Positions 4,831-6,036 of a stretch of 6,036 nucleotides of DNA are shown here, one piece after another. The first letter of the stretch is position 1; the number at the start of each line of letters is the position of its first letter. A model generated the notes under the pieces. It was not told the origin of the DNA. It searched no databases and worked only from the letters and a program-made list of their open reading frames with translations. Location of the stretch: contig JADFDL010000107.1 of NCBI GenBank assembly GCA_018262875.1, positions 1 to 6,036 of the forward strand, given 5' to 3'. The position numbers were made by a program, and so were the translations under genes. The DNA is from Rhodocyclaceae bacterium. GTDB lineage: Bacteria; Pseudomonadota; Gammaproteobacteria; Burkholderiales; Rhodocyclaceae.

Positions 4831-6036
4831 CAGGCGAAGCGCACGATCGGCTGGTCGACGGCCAGGCTGTCGCCCTTCTTCGCCATCACTTCGGCGACGA
4901 CGCAGTCCTGGTCGGCCTTGAGGATGTTCTCCATCTTCATGGCCTCGATCACCGCCAGCTTCTCGCCGGCCTTGATCTCCTGGCCGGGCTTCAGCGCGAG
5001 GTCGGTGAGCAGGCCCGGCATCGGCGAGAGCAGGAACTTCGACAGGTCGGGCTTCGGCTTGTCCGGCATCAGGGCGAGCAGGCCCGCGGCATGGGCCGTC
5101 ATCACCATCATGTCGGCCTGGGTGCCCCAGTGCGTGACGCGGTATTTGAGGCCCAGACGCTCGAGCTGCAGGCAGACCGGCTCGCCGTTCCAGGTGCCGC
5201 GGAAGAGCAGCTCGCCGAGGCGCCAGTTCGAGCGCAGCTCGCAGGCCTGGCCGTCATGCTCGACCGTGTAGCCGCCGCCGATCGGCGTCAGGGTGAGCGA
5301 GTATTTCCGGTCGCCCATCAGCACCGTCCAGTCGTTGCCGACCTTGCGCTCGTGGCCGCGCAGCTGGCCGCTGGTGCGGGTGGCGCGGTCGATGTAGCGC
5401 CGCCGCGCGAAGGCCGCCACCGCCGCCAGCAGCAGCGGGTCTTCGTGCACCAGGCTTTCCGAGCTGAAGCCCTTGGGGAATTCCTCGGCGATGAAGCCGG
5501 TGTTGAACTTGCCCGACTGGAAGCGCGGGTGCTGCATCAGCGCCGACTGGAAGGCGATGTTCGACGACACGCCGCGGATGACGAAGGCGTTGAGCGCGTC
5601 GCGCATCTTGGCGATGGCCTGGTCGCGGCTGGCCGCGTGCACGATCAGCTTGGCGATCATCGAGTCGTAGTACATCGAGATCTCGCCGCCCTCGTAGACG
5701 CCGGTGTCGACGCGCACGCCGTCCGACTCCGCCGGCGGGAGGTAGCGCGTCAGGCGCCCGGTTGACGGCAGGAAGTTGCGGAACGGGTCCTCGGCGTTGA
5801 TGCGGCACTCCATCGCCCAGCCGTTCAGCTTGACGTCCTTCTGCGCGAAAGGCAGCTTCTCGCCGGCGGCGACGCGGATCATCAGTTCGACGAGGTCGAG
5901 GCCGGTGATGCACTCCGTGACCGGGTGCTCGACCTGCAGGCGGGTGTTCATCTCGAGGAAGTAGAACGACTTGTCCTTGCCGACGACGAACTCCACCGTG
6001 CCGGCCGACTGGTATTTCACCGCCTTGGCCAGCGCC
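4830..6036 (-). CDS. pccA: Propionyl-CoA (acyl-CoA) carboxylase alpha subunit, biotin-carrying, C-terminal 401 residues
   Basis: Carboxylates biotin with ATP and bicarbonate, then presents it to the beta subunit for propionyl-CoA to methylmalonyl-CoA conversion. The gene enters from the right edge; the ATP-grasp N-terminal region is missing. Seen in order (numbering from the first full codon): biotin carboxylase catalytic segment FLEMNTRLQVEHPVTE (26-41), ECRINAEDP (76-84), GVRVDTG with its arginine (Arg108), and YYDSMIAKL (122-130); a middle BT-type domain about 195-325; and the biotinyl domain with EAMKMEN, whose lysine (Lys367, codon 4935-4937) is 35 residues from the C-terminus, as is usual. 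Segments such as ISMYYDSM, FVIRGVSSNI and TGFIAEEFPKGF, plus the BT domain, favour propionyl-CoA carboxylase over methylcrotonyl or acetyl-CoA enzymes. It ends overlapping the VOC gene start. Confidence 0.88.
   Translation of the reverse strand, partial: ALAKAVKYQSAGTVEFVVGKDKSFYFLEMNTRLQVEHPVTECITGLDLVELMIRVAAGEKLPFAQKDVKLNGWAMECRINAEDPFRNFLPSTGRLTRYLPPAESDGVRVDTGVYEGGEISMYYDSMIAKLIVHAASRDQAIAKMRDALNAFVIRGVSSNIAFQSALMQHPRFQSGKFNTGFIAEEFPKGFSSESLVHEDPLLLAAVAAFARRRYIDRATRTSGQLRGHERKVGNDWTVLMGDRKYSLTLTPIGGGYTVEHDGQACELRSNWRLGELLFRGTWNGEPVCLQLERLGLKYRVTHWGTQADMMVMTAHAAGLLALMPDKPKPDLSKFLLSPMPGLLTDLALKPGQEIKAGEKLAVIEAMKMENILKADQDCVVAEVMAKKGDSLAVDQPIVRFA

Noticed and set aside
4518..5765. Plus-strand open frame of 415 codons opposite the VOC gene and pccA
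   Set aside because: Arginine-rich, motif-free translation antisense to two clear genes; expected from GC-rich third positions.
1..6036. CRISPR array, tRNA/rRNA, integrase, transposase or phage signature
   Set aside because: No direct-repeat array, cloverleaf or mobile-element protein was seen on either strand; the window is almost fully occupied by metabolic genes.

Overview
The window is GC-rich, densely packed bacterial DNA with 1-57 bp gaps or short overlaps between genes. Gene content (an Isp-type membrane-linked [NiFe]-hydrogenase, propionyl-CoA carboxylase, class 2 PyrF) and codon choice suggest a betaproteobacterium, perhaps Rhodocyclales-like; this placement is inferred, not proven. 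Eight genes are supported, and no gap exceeds 71 bp.

Left block (1-3181, minus strand, read right to left): pyrF (OMP decarboxylase), a short HupH/HyaF C-terminal-domain hydrogenase maturation protein, the Tat-exported hydrogenase small subunit (hynS), the Isp1 membrane cytochrome b, and the start of the Isp2 Fe-S protein, which runs off the left edge. Order and coupling (26-nt overlap pyrF/hupH-like, 57-bp gap, then two ATGA overlaps) suggest one transcript. The order hynS-isp1-isp2 is the hallmark of group 1e hydrogenases, in which the large subunit gene lies after isp2; it would be just outside the window. Electrons from H2 would pass through the small subunit clusters to Isp1 heme and Isp2, by analogy with NarI/DsrM and DsrK/HdrD modules.

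Middle block (3253-4141, plus strand): divergent from pyrF across a 71-bp region holding two TACAAT boxes and a small palindrome. It encodes a VOC protein resembling methylmalonyl-CoA epimerase and a small Tat-like lipoprotein of unknown function.

Right block (4177-6036, minus strand): the C-terminal 401 residues of a biotin-carrying acyl-CoA carboxylase alpha subunit, best matched to propionyl-CoA carboxylase (pccA), followed with a 1-nt stop/start overlap by a second VOC protein of the glyoxalase-like type. The convergent lipoprotein and VOC genes are separated by exactly 35 bp, all of it one perfect hairpin. PccA plus an epimerase-like protein fits propionyl-CoA to methylmalonyl-CoA metabolism.

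I see no clear new system. The points most worth following are the pyrF/hydrogenase linkage, the epimerase-like protein that lacks the usual first metal-binding histidine, the coupled pccA-VOC pair, and the uncharacterised lipoprotein.
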